Below, one piece after another: positions 1 through 4,476 of a DNA stretch of 6,380 bases. Position 1 is the first letter of the stretch. Every line of letters starts with the position of its first letter. A program made the position numbers and the translations under genes. Below the pieces are notes generated by a model. That model worked only from the letters and a program-made list of their open reading frames with translations. It was not told the origin of the DNA and did no database searches. The stretch comes from Rickettsiales bacterium (GTDB lineage: Bacteria > Pseudomonadota > Alphaproteobacteria > Rickettsiales > UBA998): NCBI GenBank assembly GCA_019749855.1, contig JAIEPI010000199.1:1-6380 (forward strand), given 5' to 3'.

Positions 1-182
1 ACGGTGTTTACTGCGGTCATCCAGTTGCTGCGGGCGCGTCCAGTATCTACAGGTGTTTTGTTCACCACGCCGCTCAGTGCCTGCATCGCCACTTTCTTAA
101 CCATATTGCTATGGTCATCAGGCACTTTGACCTGTGCGAAGATACTCAGGCTTTTATCAAAATCATTTATGTTGCTAGGCAT
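1..182 (-). CDS. HK97 gp10-like neck / tail-completion protein, N-terminal part
   Basis: Starts at the ATG at 182-180 and runs off the left edge, so about 60 N-terminal residues are visible. The reading opens MPSNINDFDKSLSIF and later carries the stretch TPVDTGRARSNW (about residues 44-55). A 'T-P-V-D-T-G-x-x-R-x-x-W' signature is typical of HK97 gp10-like proteins of tailed phages, which act at the head-tail interface or in tail completion. The start lies two bases after the stop of the preceding stopper-like gene and has no strong Shine-Dalgarno sequence, which suggests translational coupling. The position after the adaptor and stopper genes matches the normal neck gene order. The family call rests on one motif and on context. 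The C-terminal half is outside the window. Confidence 0.8.
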   Translation of the reverse strand, partial: MPSNINDFDKSLSIFAQVKVPDDHSNMVKKVAMQALSGVVNKTPVDTGRARSNWMTAVNT

Positions 183-184
183 GG

Positions 185-544
185 CTAATTGCGAACCTGT
201 AATGTGTGGATGATTGGCGTATCGGCGGCATATTCGCTATGCACGCAGATGATAAGAAATGACTGCCCTGCAAATAGGATGGTATCGCCCGGTGCTGGGG
301 TAACGGACAAACTGCCTGCGGCAAGGATGATGCGGCGGTCACCAGCTTTCACTAATCCTTGGCTAACGTGAAATTCTGAGTAATCCTCAATCAGCCCACG
401 GACATTGTATTCTGTGTTTGGCTGGATAAGGTTGCCTGTGGTGGTGTCATAGGTTTCTGTGCCAGGCTTCCGAAGTGTTACGGCCGCGCCGTATGTTTCG
501 ATGCTGTCACGGGCAAAGCCCAGAAAATCTGTTTCAAAAGTCAT
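185..544 (-). CDS. probable head-closure (stopper) / head-tail joining protein
   Basis: A 119-aa protein with predicted beta-rich character. Family-like features are an early 'VTLRKPG-TYDTTTGN' strand-turn pattern (residues 22-37), a 'AGDRRIIL' segment (67-74), 'PAPGDTILFAGQSFLI' (83-98) and a C-terminal 'THxLQVRN'-like ending (here HTLQVRN, 113-119). This spacing resembles the small beta-barrel head-closure proteins (SPP1 gp16 / HK97 gp7 type) that seal the portal channel after DNA packaging. The ATG at 544-542 overlaps the TGA of the upstream adaptor gene (ATGA, 4-bp overlap), and the next gene starts two bases after its stop, so the three neck genes form a tightly coupled block. The assignment leans on gene order and length (usual range about 100-130 aa). 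An alternative is a different minor neck or tail protein. Confidence 0.65.
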   Translation of the reverse strand: MTFETDFLGFARDSIETYGAAVTLRKPGTETYDTTTGNLIQPNTEYNVRGLIEDYSEFHVSQGLVKAGDRRIILAAGSLSVTPAPGDTILFAGQSFLIICVHSEYAADTPIIHTLQVRN

Positions 545-1038
545 GCTCTGAATAGCTCCGCTGTGGGTGAATCTTTGTAAAGTCCGCGCAAAATCTGGCG
601 AACAATCGGGAATGTCCGATCTGAGCTCGCTTTCTCGAAGTATTCGATTTCAAGAGATGAAACGCGCTGACGCTTGATTGCTCCGCCACGTGCCAATGAA
701 GGCGACAGTGGCTTATCGAGAGCTTCTAAGGCTAGTTCGCAGGCAGCATCTTTGACACGCTGCGGTACTGCGCCACTATTTAATGAACGCCCCTCTGTGT
801 CATAGACAAGAATTCGTGGCCAGCCTAAGGCTTGCTCGCTGCGCTTGATATGACCATACCAGTAAAACTGGCTGTCCAGAAATGAGGTGGCATAAAGGAT
901 GCCTTTTTCCTTGTCGGGAGTATTGCGCGTTACCCAGCTGGTGATGTTTCGCGCAGTAAAATAAGCGTCGGCTTCTGCTACCGACACATAGGCATTTGCG
1001 TTATTTATGCCGGTTCCGTCTTCGACGACTAGAGCCAT
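541..1038 (-). CDS. DnaT-like / phage head-tail connector (adaptor) protein
   Basis: A 165-aa protein beginning MALVVEDGTGINNANAYVSV, a hallmark opening of the phage family usually annotated 'putative DnaT-like ssDNA-binding protein'. Further family-type elements are 'AEADAYFTAR' (21-30), 'ATSFLD' (50-55), 'QALGWPR' (69-75) followed by 'VYDTEGR' (78-84), and 'VPQRVKDAACELALEAL' (91-107). The helical layout and its place directly before the stopper-like gene fit a head-tail adaptor (HK97 gp6/SPP1 gp15 role) binding the portal ring. The DnaT label is historical, and a replication role is unlikely here. The start is supported by AAAGGA at 1051-1046, seven bases before ATG, preceded by the leader TAACCAA (1059-1053). 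The gene lies directly after a strong terminator-like hairpin and overlaps the next gene by 4 bp. Confidence 0.8.
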   Translation of the reverse strand: MALVVEDGTGINNANAYVSVAEADAYFTARNITSWVTRNTPDKEKGILYATSFLDSQFYWYGHIKRSEQALGWPRILVYDTEGRSLNSGAVPQRVKDAACELALEALDKPLSPSLARGGAIKRQRVSSLEIEYFEKASSDRTFPIVRQILRGLYKDSPTAELFRA

Positions 1039-1062
1039 GCTGAAATCCTTTGTTGGTTATCT

Positions 1063-1103
1063 TAAAAAGTTGCGCCCCAGCCGCGTGAGCAACTAGGGCG
1101 CAA
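1063..1103 (-). terminator. strong rho-independent terminator-like hairpin upstream of the adaptor gene
   Basis: In minus-strand RNA the arms at 1103-1089 and 1084-1070 can form a continuous 15-bp stem around the 4-base loop UCAC, followed by C and five U (1068-1064). Three of the pairs are G-U wobbles that work only in minus-strand RNA, because the plus-strand equivalents are A-C mismatches. This supports action on the late transcript. It lies 22 bp after the stop of the 71-aa gene and 25 bp before the adaptor ATG. Confidence 0.8.
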
Positions 1104-1125
1104 AGTCAGGGGGGAGGTAAAACGG

Positions 1126-1341
1126 TTAAGAAGATTGGAGCTGTTCGTAGAGCGCGTTATTCTCGTCGCGGATTGCATTCAGCTCTTCATCGGTGGGGTC
1201 ACGACCTTCTTTAAGCAGAGTTTTGAACAAGCTGTTGGTGTCAGTAAAAGACGCTTTCAGCTCTGGCAATGCTGGTAAAAGCAGAACCACTCGATCAAGG
1301 AGTTCGAGGAAAAGTTGGGTTTGTTTTGGGGATAATGCCAT
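1126..1341 (-). CDS. small helical protein of unknown function (71 aa)
   Basis: A 71-aa protein with no membrane segment or signal peptide that I can see and no recognised domain. It looks mainly alpha-helical, with a leucine-rich N-terminal half (residues 8-30) and a charged C-terminal half containing 'EGRDPTDEELNAIRDENNALYEQL' pieces, of which 'DPTDEEL' followed by a short coiled coil recurs in small phage proteins. The start is the ATG at 1341, six bases after the lipoprotein stop. The only Shine-Dalgarno match, GGAGGUG, lies about 13-14 bases upstream inside the lipoprotein's last codons, which is long, so reinitiation after the lipoprotein is plausible. It is in the same frame as the lipoprotein, separated by TAA and two sense codons. 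It is followed by a strong terminator. Co-expression with the holin-like and lipoprotein genes hints at a shared function that I cannot name. Confidence 0.7.
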   Translation of the reverse strand: MALSPKQTQLFLELLDRVVLLLPALPELKASFTDTNSLFKTLLKEGRDPTDEELNAIRDENNALYEQLQSS

Positions 1342-1347
1342 AGCGGA

Positions 1348-1698
1348 TTATTTCACCTCCGATGTGTGTTGAAGATAGGTTGAGAGTTCGCCAAGTGCTG
1401 TGCCTGCAATGGCAACGCTGGTTGCAAAATCAGCATTGATGCCAATTAGCCGTGCAGTTTCTGCCGCATCGAACGTGCCTTGCACTCGGCGTGAAATAGC
1501 CTGAATGTTGGTCACGTCTTTATGGCACGGATGCTCTTGAGCGGTTTTGGCACATCCATTTTTGTAAGTGACAGCCACTTTTTGGATGGTGCGGTAGTCC
1601 GTCTGCAAGCCATAGTAACGTTGCAGCGGTGTGTCGCCTTGCACCGCATTACAGGCGGTTAGAAAGGCAACGAGAACGAAAGCGATAATGTTTTTCAT
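1348..1698 (-). CDS. small prophage lipoprotein, periplasm/outer membrane
   Basis: A 116-aa protein with a classical type II signal peptide: MKNIIAFVLVAFLTAC, with positive Lys2, a hydrophobic core at 4-13 and lipobox LTAC at 13-16, so Cys16 would be lipidated. Residue +2 is Asn, not Asp, which favours outer-membrane sorting in a Gram-negative host. The mature part (about 101 aa) is helical, with Cys49 and Cys58 able to form a disulfide. An ATG exists 18 bases upstream (1716) but has no ribosome site. The ATG at 1698 has GAGGA at 1707-1703 and leaves the signal peptide at the very N-terminus, so it is preferred. It starts 7 bases after the stop of the holin-like gene. A spanin-like (Rz1) or superinfection-exclusion role is possible, but the sequence shows neither. 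It is not proline-rich as Rz1 usually is. Confidence 0.8.
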   Translation of the reverse strand: MKNIIAFVLVAFLTACNAVQGDTPLQRYYGLQTDYRTIQKVAVTYKNGCAKTAQEHPCHKDVTNIQAISRRVQGTFDAAETARLIGINADFATSVAIAGTALGELSTYLQHTSEVK

Positions 1699-1702
1699 AG
1701 AT

Positions 1703-1707
1703 TCCTC
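1703..1707 (-). promoter_or_regulatory. ribosome binding site deciding the lipoprotein start
   Basis: GAGGA, with its G residues inside and just after the TGA stop of the holin-like gene, lies four bases before the ATG at 1698. It supports that start over the in-frame ATG at 1716, whose upstream sequence is A/U-rich with no purine-rich core. Stop and ribosome site overlap, which suggests coupled translation of the two membrane-linked genes. Confidence 0.75.
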
Positions 1708-1894
1708 ATTGGTCATGTTTTTTGAAAATTGCGGATTTGGTAAAAATCCGCAGGATGATGTTGCCGATCGTCACGATGGTGACGGCAATTGCCGCCTGTT
1801 CCTCCGGTGCGATGGTGATGCCGTAATTGGTGGCAAGCCATGCTGCGACTAGGGCAACAATGTTAAAGATGACGGTTTTGAAGCCTTGCAGCAT
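1706..1894 (-). CDS. holin-like small membrane protein (62 aa)
   Basis: A 62-aa protein starting MLQGFKTVIFNIVALVAAWL. Two hydrophobic helices are visible (about residues 7-23 and 34-51), joined by a short loop 'TNYGITIAPEEQ', with a basic C-terminus (KSAIFKKHDQ). Size, two helices and a charged tail fit a class II holin-like topology with both ends probably cytoplasmic. Similar 'GFKTxIFN ... NIxLRxxTKxxI' proteins are common small phage membrane proteins, often annotated only as hypothetical. An ATG four codons upstream (1906) is in frame, but the ATG at 1894 has a strong GGAGG five bases upstream, so I prefer it. It precedes the lipoprotein gene, as a holin-spanin pair might, yet no endolysin is next to it, so a lysis role is inference. 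Confidence 0.7.
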   Translation of the reverse strand: MLQGFKTVIFNIVALVAAWLATNYGITIAPEEQAAIAVTIVTIGNIILRIFTKSAIFKKHDQ

Positions 1895-1899
1895 GACTG

Positions 1900-1914
1900 C
1901 CTCCATTATTGGTT
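1900..1914 (-). promoter_or_regulatory. AACCAA leader plus strong ribosome site for the holin-like gene
   Basis: Minus-strand AACCAA (1914-1909) is followed by UAAU and GGAGG (1904-1900), then five bases to the ATG at 1894. The alternative ATG at 1906 overlaps this element and has no site of its own, so the element decides the start. Confidence 0.75.
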
Positions 1915-1918
1915 AAGG

Positions 1919-2404
1919 TTATTGTTGGTTCTGCTTGCCAGAGTTTTTCTTCCCGCTGCCCTGAGCTTTTTTGGCTTCGGCGTCTGGTTTGCTTTCGCCT
2001 TGCGGTGCTTCCTCTTGCTGCGCGGGCGCTTCTTGTGGTGCGTCAGTTGCAGGCTGTTCTTCGCCAGTTTGCGATTGAGGTTCAGCACTTGGTTCCGCTT
2101 GAGGTTCTGGCTGTTTTGCTTGCTCAGGCTCAGGTTTTGCAGATTCATCAAGTTTGGTGGCTGGAGGAAATTCACCTGTTGCAGCAAGGCGATTTTCTCG
2201 TGCGGTGTCATACTCAGCAACTTTTTGCTCAAGCTCATGCGCATAGCAAACGTCATGATAACGGCACAAAATACTTGCAGCGGCAGTTGCTTCATTGGCT
2301 GCAACTTCGCAAGCGCCATCGACAAATTGAAAGTTGCCGATTTTAAGGGATAACCCCCGATTGGGTCCGAAGGTTGTGAATTTCACGTTTGATTCGTTAG
2401 ACAT
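1919..2404 (-). CDS. unknown capsid-adjacent protein with Pro/Glu/Gln/Ala-rich tail
   Basis: A 161-aa protein in two parts. Residues 1-75 look folded: a possible beta hairpin 'RGLSLKIGNFQFVDGACEV' (16-34), a helix rich in Ala (36-47) and 'RYHDVCYAHELEQKVAEYD' (48-66), with Cys32, Cys47 and Cys53. Residues 80-145 are low complexity, dominated by P, E, Q and A with repeated PE/PQ/EP pairs, predicted disordered and acidic. The last 17 residues turn basic and polar (KK, GKK, GK, ending NQQ). The start is supported by AGGAG five bases before ATG. It is the first gene after the capsid gene and its terminator-like hairpin. The position would suit a capsid decoration, head fibre or accessory structural protein, but no family is recognised and this is inference. 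Long ORFs also exist in other frames here as a by-product of the biased composition. Confidence 0.8.
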   Translation of the reverse strand: MSNESNVKFTTFGPNRGLSLKIGNFQFVDGACEVAANEATAAASILCRYHDVCYAHELEQKVAEYDTARENRLAATGEFPPATKLDESAKPEPEQAKQPEPQAEPSAEPQSQTGEEQPATDAPQEAPAQQEEAPQGESKPDAEAKKAQGSGKKNSGKQNQQ

Positions 2405-2409
2405 AGTTT

Positions 2410-2427
2410 CTCCTATTGGTTTTGGTT
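2410..2427 (-). promoter_or_regulatory. tandem AACCAA leader and ribosome site of the 161-aa gene
   Basis: Two adjacent AACCAA copies (2427-2422 and 2421-2416) are followed by U and AGGAG (2414-2410), five bases before the ATG at 2404. It is the only gene in the window with the leader motif doubled. Confidence 0.6.
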
Positions 2428-2460
2428 AAAAGAAAGGCGGGAGTTTTGAGCTCCCGCCTT
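2427..2460 (-). terminator. terminator-like hairpin after the major capsid gene
   Basis: Arms 2460-2451 and 2443-2434 pair perfectly over 10 bp (AAGGCGGGAG with CTCCCGCCTT) around a 7-base loop. In minus-strand RNA it is followed by UCUUUUA, an interrupted U-tract, so termination may be partial. The plus-strand direction has no U-tract. It starts 12 bp after the capsid stop codon. Confidence 0.7.
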
Positions 2461-2472
2461 GGTAGTGATGGG

Positions 2473-3402
2473 TTAGTTGGTGACGCCTTTGAGTGCGGCC
2501 AAACCTTTGAGCGAAAACAGAGCAAGCCCGCAGTACCATTTGACGCGGGTGATGGTTTCGTCCTTGGTTTCGGAAATACCCACTTCCTCGACCTGCATAC
2601 CTGCCGCTTCATTCGTGGCGGTAAGACCAGCGATGCCATGACTCATCGAGCCATCATCCAGAGTGCCGGCAAAGACAGTAGTACAAGCAGTGCTAGTGCC
2701 TTGCGTCTGGTTGATAGGGATATAGTCATTGCGGAAGATAGGAATGTTACGGTAGGCAGGAACTTGCTCACCGTTAGGAAGCGTCATAATATCCGACGCA
2801 CTGTTGCCACCCAGCGCGCGCAGAAGCGCGAGATAGGAACGCAAAGTACGAGCGTGCATCAGGATATAATCGACCTGACCGTCCTTATCCGTCACCAGGT
2901 CAATCAGCTGATCGAGATAGGCGAAGGTAAGCACGTCACCATTGCCGGCACCTGCGTTGGCCGTGATGGTCTGAGTCGGGTCAACAAGGCTCAGTAAGCC
3001 TTGGAAACTATCAGCCGTACCATCGCCGTTAATCATGCCATCCTGGTATTTGCGTCCTAGCGATTTTGCTTTAGACGCAACCTGAATTGCCTTTTGGTCA
3101 TTAACGTTGGAACGGGTGGCTTGAATCAGACCGTTGACTTCCGCATCACCGAGAATAGTGGTGAGGCTAGAAGTTACCGCCGTGAAGGTAGCCGCTGCTT
3201 TCGCAGTGATTGTGCCGCCGACGCCGCCATATTGAACGTCGCCAAGGGCATTTTCACGGTTATAGGCCAGCGCATTGCCTTCGATTTCAGTGAAAGGCAG
3301 GAGCTGGTAGAAGCGGTTGATGGTAATGACGTTTTCAATTACGCCAGCCACCAACATATTAAGGGAAAGTTTCGCACTTTCCGCGAGAGTTACAGAAGCC
3401 AT
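2473..3402 (-). CDS. major capsid protein (HK97-fold type)
   Basis: A 309-aa protein, MASVTLAESAKLSLNML at the N-terminus, forming the icosahedral shell. Capsid-like features are an N-terminal helix (5-25), 'IEGNALAYNRENALGDV' (40-56) leading into a Gly-rich stretch expected to be the E-loop region (58-64), 'QYxDGMINGDGTADSFQGLL' pieces (119-137, a frequent HK97-fold capsid pattern), 'DYILMHARTLRSYLALLRALGG' pieces (178-199), 'VPAYRNIPIFRNDYIP' (214-229) and a C-terminal 'RVKWYCGLALFSLKGLAALKGV' region. The length is normal for a capsid protein made with a separate scaffold and no fused delta domain. No protease gene is seen nearby. The frame is open for 47 codons further upstream, but that stretch crosses hairpins and the ribosome site. 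GGAG (3413-3410), seven bases before the ATG at 3402, fixes the start. It lies after the scaffold gene with a 177-bp gap holding a terminator-like hairpin. Confidence 0.9.
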   Translation of the reverse strand: MASVTLAESAKLSLNMLVAGVIENVITINRFYQLLPFTEIEGNALAYNRENALGDVQYGGVGGTITAKAAATFTAVTSSLTTILGDAEVNGLIQATRSNVNDQKAIQVASKAKSLGRKYQDGMINGDGTADSFQGLLSLVDPTQTITANAGAGNGDVLTFAYLDQLIDLVTDKDGQVDYILMHARTLRSYLALLRALGGNSASDIMTLPNGEQVPAYRNIPIFRNDYIPINQTQGTSTACTTVFAGTLDDGSMSHGIAGLTATNEAAGMQVEEVGISETKDETITRVKWYCGLALFSLKGLAALKGVTN

Positions 3403-3408
3403 AAGGGT

Positions 3409-3420
3409 TCTCCATTGATT
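3409..3420 (-). promoter_or_regulatory. leader and ribosome site fixing the capsid gene start
   Basis: AATCAA (3420-3415), one base off the AACCAA motif seen before other genes here, is followed by U and GGAGA (3413-3409), with seven bases from GGAG to the ATG at 3402. This rules against the 47-codon longer reading. Confidence 0.75.
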
Positions 3421-3486
3421 AAGGTTAAAGTTGAGATTGCGTTCCCTCGTTGGCTCCCCCGCGGATAGGACGATTTTTCTGCACGC

Positions 3487-3511
3487 TCGGCTTTGGCTCA
3501 CCCGCCGCCGA
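3487..3511 (-). other. possible stem-loop in the capsid mRNA leader
   Basis: In minus-strand RNA, UCGGC (3511-3507) pairs with GCCGA (3491-3487), and inside it GGC (3506-3504) pairs with GCC (3497-3495), leaving a 6-base loop and a 3-base bulge (AAA). There is no U-tract, so it is not a terminator. It lies about 85 bases before the capsid ATG. A role in mRNA stability or processing is only a suggestion. GC-rich sequence can form such a stem by chance. Confidence 0.35.
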
Positions 3512-3521
3512 AATCGGGCAA

Positions 3522-3558
3522 TAAAAAAGGCGCGTCCCATCACGGGAACACGCCTTCA
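3522..3558 (-). terminator. terminator-like hairpin between scaffold and capsid genes
   Basis: In minus-strand RNA AAGGCGUGUUCCC (3556-3544) pairs with GGGACGCGCCUU (3538-3527), giving a 12-bp stem with one bulged U, one G-U pair and loop GUGAU, followed directly by a U-run (3528-3523) and AUU. The G-U pair is possible only in minus-strand RNA. It begins about 24 bp after the scaffold stop. Full termination here would cut off the capsid gene, so read-through or antitermination must occur unless a promoter I cannot see lies in 3403-3520. Confidence 0.75.
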
Positions 3559-3579
3559 AAAAACTGGTTGGAAGTCGGG

Positions 3580-4350
3580 CTACTTTTTCTGCAAGCCCAA
3601 CTGGATTTTCTGGATAGAGGTCAGCTCACCTGAATTATTCGCAGTTGAACGGTTGCCTTTACCAGCGGGTGAACCGCTGCCAGAAGCATTAGTGCCTTGG
3701 TAAAATTTAGGCTTTTGCTTCTTGAAGGTTTCACCAAAGAATGCGTCAACGGTCAGATCCGATGCGTTGCCGCTGTCATCTTTCACAACGACGTTGAAAT
3801 TATCGTCGAGGGCAAAACGACCACGTGTAAGCGTCAGCACGTCATCCACGTCATCAGCAAAAACGCCAGCCTTCATAACGGCACGACGGATTTTGTCGTC
3901 GAGGATATAATTTTTCTTGTCGCTTTCAGAACGCTCGACAGCCTCGGTAGATTTTTTGAGTTTCTTTTCAAAGTCGGCTTTGAGATCGTTGAGTTCTTTG
4001 GAGAAATTGCCTTTGGCTTTTTCAAGAGCTTCCTCGTATCTGCCTTTTGCTTCTAAAGTCTCGCGCTCACGCTGCTCTTTTTCGGTTTCCCACTCTTTCT
4101 CTTTTTCGAGCAGTTTGCCGTATTTGTCCTTGTCGATGCTTTCCAGCTCTTTTGCTGACTTGGTATATTTGGTTTCAAAATCGCTACGGATTTTGCGCTC
4201 ACTGGCAAGTGCCTTGTCCTTAGCGGTCAATGCAGCAAGCAGTTCTGTTGGGTTAACGGCGTATTTGCCGTCATCGGTTTTGTGATAGAGCTTGCGCGAC
4301 TCTTCAGGAATTGCGTCAAGATTGTCAGTGTTTAAGGGTAGGTTTTGCAT
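3580..4350 (-). CDS. phage capsid scaffolding protein
   Basis: A 256-aa, highly charged protein. Residues 1-35 form an N-terminal segment ('EESRKLYHKTDDGKYAVNP'). Residues 36-145 are an almost continuous Lys/Glu-rich coiled coil. Residues 146-210 are a small C-terminal domain with 'DDKIRRAVMKAGV' (151-163), 'DDVDDVLTLTRGRFALDDN' (166-184), 'VVVKDDSG' (187-194) and 'VDAFFGETF' (201-209). A Gly/Ser-rich linker (220-241) leads to a basic tail ending 'QLGLQKK'. This layout is typical of scaffold proteins encoded just before the capsid gene, which direct procapsid assembly and leave before or during packaging. The basic end is the usual capsid-binding part. The start is supported by AGGAG (4360-4356), five bases before ATG, directly preceded by AACCAA (4366-4361). 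Two terminator-like hairpins lie just upstream and one just downstream. Confidence 0.85.
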   Translation of the reverse strand: MQNLPLNTDNLDAIPEESRKLYHKTDDGKYAVNPTELLAALTAKDKALASERKIRSDFETKYTKSAKELESIDKDKYGKLLEKEKEWETEKEQRERETLEAKGRYEEALEKAKGNFSKELNDLKADFEKKLKKSTEAVERSESDKKNYILDDKIRRAVMKAGVFADDVDDVLTLTRGRFALDDNFNVVVKDDSGNASDLTVDAFFGETFKKQKPKFYQGTNASGSGSPAGKGNRSTANNSGELTSIQKIQLGLQKK

Positions 4351-4383
4351 GGGGTCTCCTTTGGTTGTGGCCTCTCGCCGTTG

Positions 4384-4417
4384 AAAAAACGCGCCCCAGC
4401 TTCCCGCTAGAAACGCG
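4384..4417 (-). terminator. second terminator-like hairpin before the scaffold gene
   Basis: In minus-strand RNA CGCGUUUC(U)AGC (4417-4406) pairs with GCUGGGGCGCG (4400-4390) around the loop GGGAA, with one bulged U and three consecutive G-U pairs, followed by six U (4389-4384). The three G-U pairs would be A-C mismatches in plus-strand RNA, so it is specific to the late transcript. It lies 33 bp before the scaffold ATG and directly after another terminator. Confidence 0.65.
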
Positions 4418-4421
4418 CAAC

Positions 4422-4455
4422 AAAAAAGCCGCTCGGAAATCCGAAGCGGCTTTTT
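4422..4455. terminator. bidirectional terminator behind the zinc-ribbon gene
   Basis: AAAAAAGCCGCT-CGG, loop AAAT, CCG-A-AGCGGCTTTTT on the plus strand. The stem has a 6-bp GC-rich lower part (GCCGCT/AGCGGC) and 3 bp above a single bulged A, flanked by an A-run and a T-run, so both strands end the hairpin with a U-tract. It begins about 21 bp after the stop codon of the zinc-ribbon gene and would end its short transcript. Confidence 0.85.
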
Positions 4456-4476
4456 ATCTCGGTGCTGATAATCAGC

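Noticed and set aside
541..1038. Reading the DnaT-like protein as a true replication or primosome factor.
   Set aside because: Gene order (after the capsid region, overlapping the stopper-like gene) and length fit the head-tail adaptor role. The DnaT name is an inherited annotation.
1886..2353. Long overlapping ORFs on the plus strand (1886-2353, 1909-2346) and in another minus frame (1906-2325).
   Set aside because: They mirror the biased codon composition of the 161-aa gene's Pro/Glu/Gln/Ala tail. Their products are Leu/Arg/Phe-rich or Asn/Lys/Leu-rich with no recognisable motif, and the 161-aa frame has the ribosome site.
2416..2997. A 193-aa plus-strand ORF opposite the 3' half of the capsid gene.
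   Set aside because: It is antisense to a confidently identified gene, starts within the capsid terminator hairpin region and has no family-like motif.
3403..3520. A possible promoter for the capsid gene.
   Set aside because: Only weak hexamers (for example TTTAAC or CTTAAT without a matching -35 box) were seen. None reaches a level I would report.
3403..3543. A 47-codon N-terminal extension of the capsid ORF starting at 3543.
   Set aside because: It crosses part of a terminator-like hairpin, a stem-loop and the capsid ribosome site, reads as basic, non-capsid sequence, and lacks its own Shine-Dalgarno sequence. The ATG at 3402 has one.
3697..4285. Plus-strand ORFs opposite the scaffold gene (3697-4056, 3722-3910, 3917-4285).
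   Set aside because: They are antisense shadows of a Lys/Glu-rich coiled coil, which gives Phe/Ser/Leu-rich readings with few stops. No promoter or ribosome site was seen.
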